NCBI RefSeq assembly: GCF_900163635.1
Contig: NZ_FUID01000052.1
Location: forward strand, 124,001 to 188,000
Direction of reading: 5' to 3'
Source of the DNA: Leucobacter sp. 7(1)
GTDB lineage: Bacteria; Actinomycetota; Actinomycetes; Actinomycetales; Microbacteriaceae
Length of the DNA: 64,000 nucleotides
The first letter of the stretch is position 1. Every line of letters starts with the position of its first letter. A program made the translations under genes and the position numbers. The notes beneath the pieces are model-generated. The model saw only the letters and a list, made by a program, of their open reading frames with translations. It had not been told where the DNA came from and searched no databases. Below, one piece after another: positions 7,827 to 16,596 of the stretch.

Positions 7827-9125
7827 TTAGGACGCCCAGGCTTCTTCGCTGGGGCCGACGTGGTGGCCGAGGAACTCGGCGTAGGTCTGCCGGCGTACCG
7901 CGAGGCGACTCTCACCCTCACGGCAGAACACGACTGCGGGTTTGAGCGCACCGTTATAGTTATTGGAAAGCGTGTAGCCGTAGGCACCGGTCGCGGCGAG
8001 GACGATCGTATCGCCAGTCGCGGGGGCTGCAAGTTCGGCGCGGTCTACGAGCAGGTCGCCGGACTCACACTGACGGCCAACAAGCTGCGCGGTCGTGTCG
8101 GGCGTCGCGTTCGCGCGATCCGCCACGATAGGCGTGAACTCCATGTTCATGAGCGCGACGTTCATCTGATCGGCGAGGCCGCCATCGACGGCAACGAAGG
8201 TGGCACCCGTGTGCTTGACGTTGTTGACGCGGTAGGCGGTCATTCCGGTGCGCGCTACGAGCGAGCGGCCGGGCTCGATGATGAGGCGGCTACCGGCCGG
8301 AAGCACACGCGTTGCCGCGGCGGTAATCGCGTCGAGGTACTCGTCAAGGCTCGGCGCGTGGTGGGTCACGTTGTAGTCGACGCCGAGGCCGCCGCCGATG
8401 TTGTAGACAGGGAACTCGCCGAGTTCGCGCACTGCTTCAACGGCACGTTCGAAGGGTTCGACTTCGAGCACCTGGGAGCCGATGTGCAGGTGCAGGCCCA
8501 CGACGTTGATGAACGGGTGTGCCTCGAGCTTCGCGATGAGTGCTTTCGCCTGCGGGATCGGCAGACCGAATTTCGAGGCCACGCCGCCCGTTGAGATTGC
8601 CTTGGGTACATTCGGGTCCACACCGGGGATGATCCGGATCAGGACATCCTGGGGCCGGGTGAGCAGCGCATCGAGGCGTTCCACATCGGCTTCGCCATCG
8701 AGCACAATCGCGCCGATCCCGGCCTCGACCGCGAGCACGAGTTCCTCGTGGCTTTTCGCGTTGCCGTGCAGGTGGATCAGCTCGGCCGGGGCCCCCGATT
8801 CGAGCGCGAGCAGCAGCTCACCGGCACCGGCCACGTCGATCGCGAGCCCCTCAGCCGCGGCGACGGCGTAGGCGGCAAGCACCGGGAACGACTTCGAAGC
8901 GAACGCGACCTGGCTATTGGGCCAACGCGCGGCGAGGCCTTCACGGTAGGCACGCATGCGATCACGCAGGCCCTGCTCGTCGATCACGTAGAGCGGCGTA
9001 CCGAACTCCTCGGCGAGCGCCGGGACCGAGCAGCCGCCGACCTCGAGGACGCCGTCGGCGCGCACCGCTGCGTTGGGGGGAAAGATCCGTTCAAACCGGG
9101 GATCGTGAAACCCGCTACCTGCCAC
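7827..9125 (-). CDS. lysA: Diaminopimelate decarboxylase family protein
   Basis: 432 aa, usual LysA length. Fold-type III PLP decarboxylase: PLP-lysine K78 in VAFASKSF, HLHIGS (212-217), GGGLGVDYN (244-252), EPGRSLV (284-290), and the partner-subunit CESGDLL (353-359) supplying the catalytic Cys. It converts meso-diaminopimelate to lysine. The location beside an amino-acid importer and a PucR regulator is unusual for a biosynthetic lysA, so a related decarboxylase with another basic substrate cannot be excluded, although the CESGD motif and overall match favour LysA. Confidence 0.85.
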   Translation of the reverse strand: MAGSGFHDPRFERIFPPNAAVRADGVLEVGGCSVPALAEEFGTPLYVIDEQGLRDRMRAYREGLAARWPNSQVAFASKSFPVLAAYAVAAAEGLAIDVAGAGELLLALESGAPAELIHLHGNAKSHEELVLAVEAGIGAIVLDGEADVERLDALLTRPQDVLIRIIPGVDPNVPKAISTGGVASKFGLPIPQAKALIAKLEAHPFINVVGLHLHIGSQVLEVEPFERAVEAVRELGEFPVYNIGGGLGVDYNVTHHAPSLDEYLDAITAAATRVLPAGSRLIIEPGRSLVARTGMTAYRVNNVKHTGATFVAVDGGLADQMNVALMNMEFTPIVADRANATPDTTAQLVGRQCESGDLLVDRAELAAPATGDTIVLAATGAYGYTLSNNYNGALKPAVVFCREGESRLAVRRQTYAEFLGHHVGPSEEAWAS

Positions 9126-9195
9126 TGGGGAACTCCTTTGTTTCGTCTCTACCGACTGTAGAAACCGAAATCACCCCAATCCTTATCGGATTCGC

Positions 9196-9207
9196 TAATG
9201 TTTACCC
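9196..9207 (+). promoter_or_regulatory. Possible leaderless -10 element for the PucR gene
   Basis: TAATGT (9196-9201) lies six bases before the GTG start codon at 9208, and no ribosome site is visible. This spacing fits a leaderless mRNA. No convincing -35 is seen. Confidence 0.35.
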
Positions 9208-10806
9208 GTGGTGTTATCGATTCCGCGCACAAGTGCGCTTCCCCCGCTCTCGAACGGCCTTCCCATAGGAAGTCTTGTCAGCCAGATGGGGCACGGCGTG
9301 CTGACCGTGCTGCACGCGTCACGTCGTTCAGCGGCGCTTCTCGGAGTCGCGTACTACGACACTGACCTCGGCGATCAGCAGCTTGCGGGGCAACTCATCA
9401 TGCTCACCGCGCACGCCGAACTCGGTGCCGAGCGCCTCGACGCTCTCTGCGCGCGCCTCCGGGAAGCGCGCGCGAGCGGGATCGTGGCCCGCGCCGCTGG
9501 CGGGCCGGAGGGAGCCGCCCTGGTAGCGGCGTGCGCGCAGCATGACATCCACCTGCTCGACCTCACACCCACGGTGGGCTGGCGCGAGTTTGATGCACTC
9601 GTGAGCCGGCTGCTTGGCGAGCACGGGGCCGGACTCCAGCTCGGCACGAACTCGGGCGACAGGCTTTTTTCGCTCGCGAACTCCGTCGCGCAGGCATTCG
9701 GGGGGTCCGTGGCAATCGAAGATCACCGCCGCAACATCCTCGCCTATTCCGCGCTTCCCGGGCAAGCAATCGACGCTCTACGCGCAAACGGCATCCTCAC
9801 GCGACGCACACCTGACGGTCCCCTCAACGAGATTCGGTACCGTCAGGTGTTCGCCGCCGATGGCATCTCCAGGTTTCCGACCGAAAACGGCTTCGCGCCG
9901 CGGGCCGCGCTCCCCCTTCGAGCGGGAAACATTCCGCTCGGGTCCATCTGGGTCATCGATCCAGCAGGCGACGAACTCAGTACCCCGCTATCACCAGAGA
10001 AGGAAGAAGTACTGCGGAGCGCCGCGGAGCTTGCCTCGGGGTACATCGTGGACGCCTGGCGCTTCGACCACGGCGACGAGCGTTCCAAGGAGACGGCGTT
10101 GCGGCGCCTGTTCGCAGGGACGCCGCACGAGAACGATTCGACAGTGTTGGGCATCCGGCCGGACCAGAATTGCCTGGTGCTCGCGATCGACAGCGGGGCG
10201 ATCCTTGAGGGCGACCTAAGCGAGATCCGCACCGCGGCGTCCCGCCACCTGTCCGTGTATTTCCCCGGCAGCATCTGCAGCGTCATGGAGGGAAAGGTCG
10301 TCGCACTGCTCCCCACGAGTTCGACCGGCCCCGTGGTGCGCTCGCTCGAGCGCCTGCTCCCCGAACTCGAACGCCTCGTTGGGGCTGCCTGCCACTGCGG
10401 GCTCAGCTACCCTCGGCGGCCCAGCACATCGCTCACCGAGGACTATGAGCGCGCCGTTCGCGTCGCCGAGTGCGCCCGATCCATGCGCCTCACGGTCGCG
10501 ACTCCCGACGAGGTGCAGCCCCAGCTCGTGCTTCGCCAGTGTGCCGACGCGCTCAGGTCCACAGACCTCCGGCTCCCCGAGACCGAGATCCTGCTGGGGT
10601 CCGGTGAGGCCGAAACACGCGCCACACTCCTCGCCTGGCTCGAGGAACGCGGGAGCGCCCCTCGCGTGGCGGAACGTTTGAACGTGCACGAGCAGACCGT
10701 GCGCTACCGCATGCGTCAGGCCACGGCGCGGCTCGGCATCGACCTGGAGGATCCCGACCGTACGCTAACTCTGTGGCTCCAGCTCCGACTGGCTGAGCTC
10801 GACTAA
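9208..10806 (+). CDS. PucR/CdaR-family transcriptional regulator
   Basis: 532 aa. The C-terminal helix-turn-helix reads RVAERLNVHEQTVRYRMRQA near residues 490-510, the diagnostic PucR C-terminal motif, preceded by a GGDEF-like region and an N-terminal sensory half with a GAF-like segment. PucR regulators sense a metabolite and usually control nearby catabolic or transport genes; the divergent lysA/amino-acid transporter genes, separated by 82 bp, are the obvious candidates. The GTG at 9208 or 9211 starts it, apparently without a ribosome site. Its last 4 bp overlap the convergent TetR gene. Confidence 0.85.
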   Translation: MVLSIPRTSALPPLSNGLPIGSLVSQMGHGVLTVLHASRRSAALLGVAYYDTDLGDQQLAGQLIMLTAHAELGAERLDALCARLREARASGIVARAAGGPEGAALVAACAQHDIHLLDLTPTVGWREFDALVSRLLGEHGAGLQLGTNSGDRLFSLANSVAQAFGGSVAIEDHRRNILAYSALPGQAIDALRANGILTRRTPDGPLNEIRYRQVFAADGISRFPTENGFAPRAALPLRAGNIPLGSIWVIDPAGDELSTPLSPEKEEVLRSAAELASGYIVDAWRFDHGDERSKETALRRLFAGTPHENDSTVLGIRPDQNCLVLAIDSGAILEGDLSEIRTAASRHLSVYFPGSICSVMEGKVVALLPTSSTGPVVRSLERLLPELERLVGAACHCGLSYPRRPSTSLTEDYERAVRVAECARSMRLTVATPDEVQPQLVLRQCADALRSTDLRLPETEILLGSGEAETRATLLAWLEERGSAPRVAERLNVHEQTVRYRMRQATARLGIDLEDPDRTLTLWLQLRLAELD

Positions 10807-11375
10807 CGACGGAGGATGCGGTCCGCGAGGGCGCGGCGCGAGGGCGCATCACCGCTGGCCTCGCCCACGAGCACGCGAAAGAGTGTCGGACCAACGAGCT
10901 CTGCCGCGAGAGTGTCTTCACTCAGCGCCGGATCGATCCGAGCTGCGTCCCGGATACGCCGGATCACCGCGCGCGCAGCGTCGCCGAGTACATCCTGGTT
11001 GCCGAGCAGCGCGGCGACCTGAGGGTCGTGCTGCGCTTCCCCTAAGAGTGCGCGATAGGCAAGCCCCGCGTCGGACGCGGTCAGGAACGAAAACAGCGCC
11101 TCCAGGAACTCGGTGACGACGGCGTCCGGGGTGCCTGTCGTCACGACAGTGAGTTCCCGGATCGCGTCGGCGGCACTCGCTTCGAGCAGGATCTCAGCCT
11201 TTGACGACCACCAGCGATAGACGGTTTGCCGTCCCACCCCCGCTTTTTCAGCGATGCCCTTCATCGTGAGCGCCGCGTATCCCTCGGAGACGAGCAGGTC
11301 GTCGGCGGCGTGCAGGATCGCGAGCCGCGCATCTTCGCTACGCGGGCGCCCCAGCGGGCGGGTGTTCTCGGCCAT
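10803..11375 (-). CDS. TetR/AcrR family transcriptional regulator
   Basis: 190 aa. N-terminal TetR helix-turn-helix at about 15-60 (ARLAILHAADDLL, then MKGIAEKAGVGRQTVYRWWS), followed by a ligand-binding domain with a TetR_C-like segment (AYRALLGEAQHDPQVAALL). It is divergent from an MFS exporter, and the 107 bp between the starts carries two related 17-bp palindromes. It most likely represses both itself and the exporter until a ligand binds. Confidence 0.9.
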   Translation of the reverse strand: MAENTRPLGRPRSEDARLAILHAADDLLVSEGYAALTMKGIAEKAGVGRQTVYRWWSSKAEILLEASAADAIRELTVVTTGTPDAVVTEFLEALFSFLTASDAGLAYRALLGEAQHDPQVAALLGNQDVLGDAARAVIRRIRDAARIDPALSEDTLAAELVGPTLFRVLVGEASGDAPSRRALADRILRR

Positions 11376-11394
11376 GCGTCGACAATATCACTTT

Positions 11395-11411
11395 CGAGAC
11401 TTGCTGTCTCG
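11395..11411. promoter_or_regulatory. TetR-type operator 1
   Basis: CGAGAC-TTGCT-GTCTCG, a perfect 6-bp inverted repeat within a 17-bp site, 19 bp upstream of the TetR start codon. Confidence 0.55.
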
Positions 11412-11431
11412 CAATCCAATCACTACGCTTG

Positions 11432-11448
11432 CGATACACAGTGTCTCG
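11432..11448. promoter_or_regulatory. TetR-type operator 2
   Basis: CGATACAC-A-GTGTCTCG, 17 bp, seven of eight arm positions symmetric, sharing the CGANAC/GTCTCG arms of the first site. The centres are 37 bp apart. It lies 34 bp upstream of the MFS start codon. Confidence 0.55.
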
Positions 11449-11482
11449 TTATTCCGCATATCGAACCCCAGGAAGATTCCGC

Positions 11483-12694
11483 ATGACCACTCCCCCCACT
11501 CCCCGCTGGGGCGCCACCGCCCGGCGCGCGATCGTCGCGACGGCGTTCGCATTTGCCGTCACCATGATGGGCACCACGCTCCCCACCCCGCTCTACGCGA
11601 TCTACTCAGCCCAGCTCGACTTCACACCACTCACCGTCACGGTGCTCTTCGCGGTCTACGCGCTCGGCGTTGTCGGAGCGCTCCTGCTCTTCGGTCGACT
11701 CTCGGATGAGCTCGGACGCCGGCCTGTTCTCCTCATCGCAGTCGGCTTGGCCCTGACCAGCGCCGTCCTGTTTCTGATCCCACCCAGCCTCCCCCTCCTC
11801 CTTGTCGCGCGTGTCGTATCCGGAATCGGTGCCGGCCTAATGAGCGGTGCCGGGACGGCCGCGATCATCGACCTGTTCCCCGCCGACCGCAAGGCCACAG
11901 CCGCGACCGTGGCCGTCACCGCGAACTCGGGCGGCCTCGCGCTCGGAACGCTCGTTGCCGGCGTCCTCGCGTCCACGGTCTCCGAACCACTCGTGACGCC
12001 GTTTGCCGCGCACCTCACACTCACCCTGATCGCACTCCTCAGCCTCGCACGATGGGTGCCTACCCCGGCTCAGCGCGGCCGGTTCCGGATCCGCCCACAG
12101 CGCCTGCATGTTCCCGCGGAAATTCGGGGCACGTTCACCCGCGCCGTCTGCGCCGGCGGGATCGGCTTCTCAACCGCGGGAGTCCTCACGGCCGTCTCCG
12201 CCCTATTCCTTGCCCGACACCTGGGGCTCACGAGCCCCGCGCTTTCCGGCTTTGTGGTGTTCCTCACCTTCGCGGGCATGGCGTCCGGCCAGCTCATCGC
12301 TCGGCGACTGCGCCCCGTAGTCGCGATTCCCGTGGGGTGCGGCGGCCTCGCCGCGGGAGCGGGGATCCTCGCACTCGCCCTCGCGACCGAAACACTGGTA
12401 CCGCTGCTCATCGCTGCCACGGTGCTCGGCATATCGAGCGGCCTGTGCCTGAACGCCGGCATTGCGAGCACCGTCGAGCAGGTCCCGCCAGCCGAGCGGG
12501 GCGGCGTCTCCTCCGCGTTCTTTGCCGGACTCTACGTGTTCCTCGCCATCCCCGCGATCGGTGTCGGCCTGCTCGCCACGCAGCTCGGCCTCATCACCGC
12601 GGGCCTCGCGTTCAGTGCCCTCGTGGCGCTGGGTGCCTTGACAGTCGGAATTGCTGCAGTCGCGAGCGCGCGACGATCCGACACCGCCGCGTAG
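11483..12694 (+). CDS. MFS transporter (efflux-type)
   Basis: 403 aa with about 12 transmembrane helices. The N-terminal half contains the MFS loop 2-3 motif as GRLSDELGRRPVLLIAVGLA and a GSG-type helix 5 segment (VVSGIGAGLMSGAGTA). The start at 11483 has AGGAAG eight bases upstream. The TetR partner and paired operators suggest a drug or metabolite exporter; the substrate is unknown. The gene ends 3 bp before the convergent PaaX-like gene. Confidence 0.88.
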   Translation: MTTPPTPRWGATARRAIVATAFAFAVTMMGTTLPTPLYAIYSAQLDFTPLTVTVLFAVYALGVVGALLLFGRLSDELGRRPVLLIAVGLALTSAVLFLIPPSLPLLLVARVVSGIGAGLMSGAGTAAIIDLFPADRKATAATVAVTANSGGLALGTLVAGVLASTVSEPLVTPFAAHLTLTLIALLSLARWVPTPAQRGRFRIRPQRLHVPAEIRGTFTRAVCAGGIGFSTAGVLTAVSALFLARHLGLTSPALSGFVVFLTFAGMASGQLIARRLRPVVAIPVGCGGLAAGAGILALALATETLVPLLIAATVLGISSGLCLNAGIASTVEQVPPAERGGVSSAFFAGLYVFLAIPAIGVGLLATQLGLITAGLAFSALVALGALTVGIAAVASARRSDTAA

Positions 12695-12697
12695 CCC

Positions 12698-13531
12698 CTA
12701 CTCCTCAAACATGGGCAGCTCCGGGGCCAGCGCCCGCAGCTCCCCCCAGACGGCGAGGAAACGTCGCCGCACCGCCTCCGGATGCCAGCTGCCCGCACGG
12801 AGCTCACGCGGAAGCAACGGATCGACCCGCAGCGCCTGATCCAGCGCCTCGCTCAATCGCAACGCCTGCGCCGCGATCGCGACCGGCCCCCCGGGGCGAG
12901 CACGCTCCGCCCGGGCGAGTTCACGTTCCAGCGGCGCGTAAGCTGCGAGCGTCGGTGCGGCCGGCCAGTACTGTTCCGCGATCTCTGCGGCTGCTACGCA
13001 CCCCGGAATGTGGAGTTCCGTGGTTGCGGCCACGATGAGACGCGAGTCGAAGCCTTTGAGCGCGAGGAGCCGCGCCACCTCCGGGCCGAGTTCGTGCGGC
13101 GACAGGTACATCCCTGGCGCGAGCGCCACGGCCCCGAGGAGCGTCAGCGCGCCGCGCACGGCGTCCCGCTCTGAGCGTTCGGATTCGGGGATCGAGAATG
13201 CGAGTATCCACCAGCGGCCATCCCACGCGGCACCACCTTCGTCCTGCGTAAACGCAAAGGCGACGAGCTGATCTTCCACGGCGGCCACTGCGGTGGCCGC
13301 CTCCGTCCGCTCCAGACGTCCGGCGCGCCCGCGCCCCACCTGGCGCAGGGATCCCGCGGCTTCCATGCGCCGGATCGCGAGCCGAACGCGCTGCTCGGGA
13401 ATGCCAAGTTCGAGCCCCACGTCATAGAGGAAGTCGAGCTGAGTTCGCCCGCTCACCCCCAGGCAGCCTTCGATCACGGTGCGGGGCGAGACCTCTAGGG
13501 GCGCCGCATCCGCCACAGTCTCGACAGTCAT
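12698..13531 (-). CDS. PaaX-family transcriptional regulator
   Basis: 277 aa. PaaX-like layout: N-terminal winged helix (about 10-80, LDFLYDVGLELGIPEQRVRL), a central domain with the hallmark GRWWILAFSIPESER, and a C-terminal PaaX_C-type segment with LRAGSWHPEAVRRRF. PaaX regulators respond to CoA thioesters such as phenylacetyl-CoA. No aromatic catabolic genes are nearby, so its target is not evident. Its start is divergent in sense from nothing close; the next gene upstream lies 18 bp away on the same strand. Confidence 0.78.
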   Translation of the reverse strand: MTVETVADAAPLEVSPRTVIEGCLGVSGRTQLDFLYDVGLELGIPEQRVRLAIRRMEAAGSLRQVGRGRAGRLERTEAATAVAAVEDQLVAFAFTQDEGGAAWDGRWWILAFSIPESERSERDAVRGALTLLGAVALAPGMYLSPHELGPEVARLLALKGFDSRLIVAATTELHIPGCVAAAEIAEQYWPAAPTLAAYAPLERELARAERARPGGPVAIAAQALRLSEALDQALRVDPLLPRELRAGSWHPEAVRRRFLAVWGELRALAPELPMFEE

Positions 13532-13549
13532 ATGGCTACCGTATCGCGC

Positions 13550-14083
13550 TCACTGGCTCGCCGCCGGCGTCCGTGCGTCGACGCTTTCCCAGGGGTAGCC
13601 GTGCCGCGTGAATGCGGCGGCAACCACGGCTTTGCCCCCTTCGACGTCGTCGTCAAACAGTACGCGCCCCTCCACCGATTCGATACGCACTTTGCCGCCG
13701 TGACGGTAGACGCCGCCGACAAGCTCACGCGCCACAACGCGAACATCATCACCCTCACGAATCTGGATCTGCCCGTCGCTCAGCGTCAGAACTGCACTCT
13801 GGTACGTGATGACACACGCGATCACCAAGCCAACGACCCCCAAGACCGCAGGACGACCCACAACCATCACGGGGTGCTCAAACGAGCCCAGAAACTTGAG
13901 CACGTCGAGGTATGGGATGGGCCACGTCGAGACGTGCTGCAGCACCCACGGAAGCACAAATCCGAGCCCCACTCCGGCACCACCACACACGACCCACACC
14001 ACAACCTTGTCGACCGTCGTCATGCGCAACACGGTCTCGCTGCGCGCCGGATCGACATTCTGTGCTGCATCCACTGCGGCCAC
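13550..14083 (-). CDS. YqeB-family membrane protein
   Basis: 177 aa. Two transmembrane helices (about 26-50 and 75-98) are followed by a soluble PH-like domain with LTLSDGQIQIREGDDVRVVA and GGKVRIESVEGRVLFDD, then an AFTRHGYPWE ending typical of actinobacterial YqeB proteins. Function is unknown. The start is a GTG at 14083 (a second GTG at 14074 has better spacing to the GGAAAGG site). It is divergent from the GNAT gene across an AT-rich promoter region. Confidence 0.72.
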   Translation of the reverse strand: MAAVDAAQNVDPARSETVLRMTTVDKVVVWVVCGGAGVGLGFVLPWVLQHVSTWPIPYLDVLKFLGSFEHPVMVVGRPAVLGVVGLVIACVITYQSAVLTLSDGQIQIREGDDVRVVARELVGGVYRHGGKVRIESVEGRVLFDDDVEGGKAVVAAAFTRHGYPWESVDARTPAASQ

Positions 14084-14098
14084 CCTTTCCGTGAATTT

Positions 14099-14136
14099 TC
14101 TATCTTTATTGACACGATCGTAGCAGAAAAGATAGA
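14099..14136. promoter_or_regulatory. Inverted repeat spanning a divergent promoter region
   Basis: TCTATCTTT (14099-14107) and AAAGATAGA (14128-14136) form a perfect 9-bp inverted repeat with 20 bp inside, in one of the most AT-rich stretches of the window. It flanks the -35 and overlaps the -10 of the rightward promoter, the position expected for a repressor site. Confidence 0.45.
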
Positions 14137-14138
14137 TT
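14109..14138 (+). promoter_or_regulatory. Consensus promoter for the GNAT gene
   Basis: TTGACA (14109-14114), 18-bp spacer, TAGATT (14133-14138). It lies 35 bp before the start codon, with AAAGGA as ribosome site in between. Confidence 0.6.
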
Positions 14139-14173
14139 TACCGCATCGCCCGCGACTCAAAGGACCCACCCGC

Positions 14174-15298
14174 ATGCACACTCCATACTCTGACCCCGCT
14201 TCGGCGGGAGCCTTCTCCAACCTTCCGCTCCGGGCGGGCACCACCTCACTGCACTGGCGCCCACTGCGCAAGACCGACGCCACGCTGCTCCATCGACTCC
14301 ACCAGGCGGCGGGGCGGATCGACCACCCCCACGCCCGCCACGAGCGCGCTGCAGTCGCCCTACTGCTCGACGAACCGAACTTTGTCCCGCGACGTGACGG
14401 GATCATTGCCATCGGCCCAGGCGGGGCAGCACTCGCCTACGGCGCGTGCGTCCGCGAGAATCCCCCGGCACCCGACTCCGACCGCACGATCCCGGTACAC
14501 CGCGAGATCCGGCTCGACGGCACCGTGCATCCACAGATCCGCGGCCACGGAATCGGACATGCGCTCCTCACCTGGCAGAAAGACCGAGGCCGGGCGCTCC
14601 TGGCACTCACCTCACCCCCGGCCGGCGGCCCCGACCCCACGGACACCCCGGCGCTCCTCACCACCTTCGCGCACACCCCGAGCTCCGCCGCCGCGCGACT
14701 GTACAGCGCGGCAGGCCACACGCCAGTTCGATCCTGGCTGCGGATGCGCCGCCCTCTGGGGACCATGGCACCCGCGTCCGCCGTGCCGGCACCGCCGATT
14801 CCCGAGCGCCCGCTCCCCACCGGGATCCAGCTCCGCCCGTTTTCCCTCCGCTACTCCGAGCTGACCCGGATCGCGCTCAACGATGCGTTTCGGGACCACT
14901 GGGGCTTCACCCCGATTTCGCGGCGCGACTGGCGTCGCCAGGGTCGCGACGGCACATTTGCATCCCGAATCTCGCTGCTCGCGTTGGCCGGGCGGGGCAC
15001 GCGGCGCGACCCGCGCCGCGTGGCGGGCTTTGTGCTCTCCCAGGTCAACCGCAAGGAGTGGGTGCTGCACGGGGAGCGATTCAGTAAGTTCGACGCGATC
15101 GGAGTCACCCGCGCCTGGCGGGGTACGGGACTCGCCACGCCGCTCATCGCGGCAGCACTCCGCGCGCACGAAGCACGGGGCTTCTCAAGCGTGGAGCTCG
15201 ACGTGGATGCAGACAACCCGAGCGGCGCGCTCGCCATGTACACACGGCTGGGCTTCACCGAGCGCGATCGCTCCGTGAGCTACGGACTCAGCGCGTAA
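14174..15298 (+). CDS. Double GNAT-domain N-acetyltransferase
   Basis: 374 aa, two GNAT-like halves as in mycothiol synthase-type proteins. The C-terminal half has a clear acetyl-CoA-binding motif: FDAIGVTRAWRGTGLATPLI near residue 305-325, followed by VELDVDADNPSGALAMYTRL and GFTERDRSVSY. The N-terminal half has RGHGIGHALLTWQKDRG. The middle contains LNDAFRDHWGFTP, which resembles MshD-like enzymes, but no mycothiol genes are adjacent. The likely reaction is acetyl transfer to an amine of unknown identity. The frame is open well upstream; the start was chosen at the ATG following the promoter. Confidence 0.8.
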   Translation: MHTPYSDPASAGAFSNLPLRAGTTSLHWRPLRKTDATLLHRLHQAAGRIDHPHARHERAAVALLLDEPNFVPRRDGIIAIGPGGAALAYGACVRENPPAPDSDRTIPVHREIRLDGTVHPQIRGHGIGHALLTWQKDRGRALLALTSPPAGGPDPTDTPALLTTFAHTPSSAAARLYSAAGHTPVRSWLRMRRPLGTMAPASAVPAPPIPERPLPTGIQLRPFSLRYSELTRIALNDAFRDHWGFTPISRRDWRRQGRDGTFASRISLLALAGRGTRRDPRRVAGFVLSQVNRKEWVLHGERFSKFDAIGVTRAWRGTGLATPLIAAALRAHEARGFSSVELDVDADNPSGALAMYTRLGFTERDRSVSYGLSA

Positions 15299-15309
15299 CG
15301 TCGTCTCGC

Positions 15310-16596
15310 TCAGTCTGAGTGCCAGCGCTCCTGATGTTCCTGTTGCGCCGCAGGCAGTGCGTGCCGGTAGTGCGTTGCGTAAAAGTCAGGATCAATGTGT
15401 TGCGACTGCAGGTACACCGAGGTGAGCACCGTAGGAATCGTCTCGGGAAAGCCGCCAGATCGTTCGATCAGCGTCGCCAGCACACTCGAGAGGTACCGCA
15501 GGGTCGCGTCATCGAATCGTTCCGTCTCGGCCCGCACCCCAGCGTTGTGGCGGAATGGTCCGTCCGAGGCTCCGAGGCCGGTCCCGAACGCGCCGTGCGC
15601 ACCGAACTTCAGTTCGGTAAACGCCGCGACAATTGCGTCCGGGCCACCGTGATAGAACGGATGCAGCGTCTCGAAGTGCCCCGACAACCCCACCGGCCTC
15701 GCGGCCACGCCCGCGATACTGTGTACAAGGTCGAACCCGAGCCCCGGCACGCCCTGCGCCGCGTGGGCCCCCAGGAGCGCGCCGGAGTCCACGCCACCAA
15801 ATAGCCAGCCGCCCAGCCCCATCGCCTGCTGCATCAATTGTGCATTGTGGCCAAGGATCCCGGACTCCACGCTCGCCTGCTGAAATACGAGCTGTTCAAA
15901 GGCCGCGAGCGGCACCCGCGCCGAGTCGTGTACGCGCCCCAGCGCCAGCAACTCGGCGGGGTTCCCCACGGGCGCATCTGCCGCCGGATCCCACAGTACG
16001 ACGCCCTCGCCCGTCACGATGCTGAGGAACGTCAGGAAATACTCAGTCATGTCGGTGACCGGGACAAACAGGGTGGTGCCGTCTTGCAACACATCCCAGC
16101 GATTATGCGCGGAGACGTGCGGCGCCCGCGGCGGAACCCGGAGTCGCGTCTCGGTCACCTGTTCGGTGAGCGCGGTTGTCACGGCAACAAGCTCGCGGAG
16201 AGAGGCCGCGTTGCTCACCGCGCGCAGTTCCGCGGGCCCGGCCTCCCGGATCCGGGTAATGGAGACCCCGTCATCATCCGCGATGACAAGTTCAGAGGCC
16301 TGCACCCCAGCCGCGCTCGGCGAAGTCCGTCCCGCAAGTCGCAGCGGGTAGTTGGCTCCGGCGTGGGCATCCCCGGACGCTGTGTGCGGCATGCCGAGGT
16401 GCCAGCCCGTGAGCCCTGTCGCCGCCCACACGAGCAATGCACGTTCCTCATCCGTGAGCGGCTGCGGTTCACGCTGAGAGGTAAAAGCCAGGGGTCCATC
16501 AGGAATTGTCATGCCGACGCCGAAACGACGGGAGCGGCGATCACGCAGCGCATCGACAAGCGGGTAGGAGCTCAGGTCCACGAGCGGATCCATCAC
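15310..16596 (-). CDS. Nitroreductase-like protein of unknown function
   Basis: 428 aa, soluble. The N-terminal LRDRRSRRFG and the central stretch VESGILGHNAQLMQQAMGLG resemble the FMN- and substrate-contacting parts of the nitroreductase/SagB superfamily, but the match is distant and the protein is about twice the usual size. I do not see a standard nitroreductase ending. Its ATG overlaps the stop of the YdhR-like gene by 4 bp, so the two are co-translated. An FMN-dependent oxidoreductase acting with a small monooxygenase-like partner is the best guess. Confidence 0.5.
   Translation of the reverse strand: MMDPLVDLSSYPLVDALRDRRSRRFGVGMTIPDGPLAFTSQREPQPLTDEERALLVWAATGLTGWHLGMPHTASGDAHAGANYPLRLAGRTSPSAAGVQASELVIADDDGVSITRIREAGPAELRAVSNAASLRELVAVTTALTEQVTETRLRVPPRAPHVSAHNRWDVLQDGTTLFVPVTDMTEYFLTFLSIVTGEGVVLWDPAADAPVGNPAELLALGRVHDSARVPLAAFEQLVFQQASVESGILGHNAQLMQQAMGLGGWLFGGVDSGALLGAHAAQGVPGLGFDLVHSIAGVAARPVGLSGHFETLHPFYHGGPDAIVAAFTELKFGAHGAFGTGLGASDGPFRHNAGVRAETERFDDATLRYLSSVLATLIERSGGFPETIPTVLTSVYLQSQHIDPDFYATHYRHALPAAQQEHQERWHSD

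Noticed and set aside
9126-9207. Lysine riboswitch upstream of lysA
   Set aside because: The 82-bp region is too short and shows no conserved aptamer pairing.
13532-14173. Upstream extension of the GNAT frame
   Set aside because: It overlaps the YqeB gene in antisense and runs through a consensus promoter; the ATG at 14174 fits the promoter and ribosome site.
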